Source: an uncultured Anaerotruncus sp. (GTDB lineage Bacteria; Bacillota; Clostridia; Oscillospirales; Ruminococcaceae). Taken from it: DNA of 22,804 bases. The stretch lies in the NCBI GenBank assembly GCA_910586875.1, contig CAJUJI010000027.1, positions 1-22,804 on the forward strand, given 5' to 3'. Numbering within the stretch: the stretch's first letter is position 1; each line of letters begins with the position of its first letter. The notes under the pieces are model-generated. The model saw nothing but the letters and a program-made list of their open reading frames with translations, had not been told where the DNA came from and ran no database searches. Of the stretch, positions 22,359 to 22,804 are shown piece by piece. The translations under genes were made by a program, and so were the position numbers.

Positions 22359-22387
22359 TTGATTTTTCCTGGGAATTTCGCTATGAT
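22359..22387 (+). promoter_or_regulatory. Sigma-A promoter of proS
   Basis: TTGATT (22359-22364) and TATGAT (22382-22387) are 17 nt apart. The predicted leader is only about 32 nt, too short for a T-box. Confidence 0.75.
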
Positions 22388-22425
22388 AGGGAAATAATAG
22401 TAGAGGCAAAAAGGAGCTTAGAAAT

Positions 22426-22804
22426 ATGGCAAATCAAAAGAAGATGGTGGAAGCGATCACCGCAATGGATGAGGACTTTGCAAAATGGTATACCGATATT
22501 GTGCGCAAGGCCGACCTGGCTGATTATTCATCGGTACGCGGCTGCATGATTGTGCGTCCGTATGGCTGTGCAATCTGGGAGAATATCCAGCATATTCTGG
22601 ACACCCGCTTTAAGGAGCTGGGGCATGAAAATGTGCAGATGCCAATGTTTATCCCCGAGGGTCTGTTGCAAAAGGAAAAGGACCATGTGGAGGGCTTCGC
22701 GCCGGAGGTCGCCTGGGTGACCCACGGCGGCAGCGAAAAGCTGACCGAGCGGCTCTGTGTGCGCCCCACCTCCGAGACGCTGTTCTGTGAGCATTATGCG
22801 AAGA
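22426..22804 (+). CDS. proS: Prolyl-tRNA synthetase, eukaryote/archaeal-like type (5' part)
   Basis: The first 126 codons of a class II aminoacyl-tRNA synthetase that charges tRNA-Pro; the window edge cuts it. The visible part has DFAKWYTDIVRKADLADYSS, then GCMIVRPYGCAIWENIQ and the class II motif 2 beginning LCVRPTSETLFCEHY. The early KWYTDIV segment and RPYG motif belong to the short ProS type shared with archaea and eukaryotes, not the long bacterial type with an editing insertion. Several Clostridia carry this type. AAGGAG precedes the ATG. The C-terminal zinc-binding domain of this type lies outside the window. Confidence 0.93.
   Translation, partial: MANQKKMVEAITAMDEDFAKWYTDIVRKADLADYSSVRGCMIVRPYGCAIWENIQHILDTRFKELGHENVQMPMFIPEGLLQKEKDHVEGFAPEVAWVTHGGSEKLTERLCVRPTSETLFCEHYAK

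Noticed and set aside
22388..22425. T-box riboswitch for proS
   Set aside because: The predicted leader is about 32 nt, too short for the specifier and antiterminator stems, and no T-box sequence is present.

Overview
The window looks like chromosomal DNA from a moderately GC-rich Firmicute of the class Clostridia, most like the Oscillospiraceae/Ruminococcaceae group. The evidence is strong AGGAGG-type ribosome binding sites, sigma-A promoters, FabK as the enoyl-ACP reductase, a complete fab-acc cluster, a GTP-type PEP carboxykinase, the eukaryote/archaeal-like form of prolyl-tRNA synthetase, and intergenic hairpin clusters of a kind I associate with this group. The genus cannot be fixed from sequence alone. 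There is no phage, plasmid, CRISPR, rRNA or tRNA content.

Layout. Positions 1-252 hold a bidirectional terminator and a hydrophobic reading-frame fragment. Positions 253-1883 (minus) are dusB-trmB, overlapping by 4 nt behind a good promoter. Positions 1978-2292 are a dense hairpin array with similar ends (a MITE-like repeat). Positions 2346-7065 (plus) are a GNAT acetyltransferase, polA, rimI and tsaD. Positions 7153-9241 are pckG with its own promoter, a structured leader, a 43-residue membrane micropeptide 4 nt downstream, and a terminator. Positions 9429-9917 are an unknown protein. Positions 9982-12616 (minus) are fabD-aroE, then a G-free tandem repeat and a second hairpin array, then aroK.

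The main block, 12747-21377 (plus), is the type II fatty-acid synthesis operon: fabH, fabK, fabG, fabF, accB, fabZ, accC, accD, accA, acpP. It supplies all four acetyl-CoA carboxylase subunits, the beta-ketoacyl synthases FabH and FabF, the ketoreductase, dehydratase and enoyl reductase, and the carrier protein. The malonyl transferase gene fabD lies on the opposite strand across a shared 270-bp control region. A short direct repeat in that region falls in the spacer of each of the two divergent promoters. acpP has an extra promoter inside the 3' end of accA.

Positions 21395-22324 hold a TIGR04076-like protein, an apparently frameshifted gene and a two-helix membrane protein. The window ends inside proS.

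Most genes are housekeeping. The less ordinary material is between them: three hairpin arrays (one foldable as a four-way junction), a C-rich, G-free tandem repeat directly behind aroE that resembles a Rho loading site, the candidate shared fab operator, and the PEPCK-linked micropeptide. I did not find a convincing new multi-gene system.
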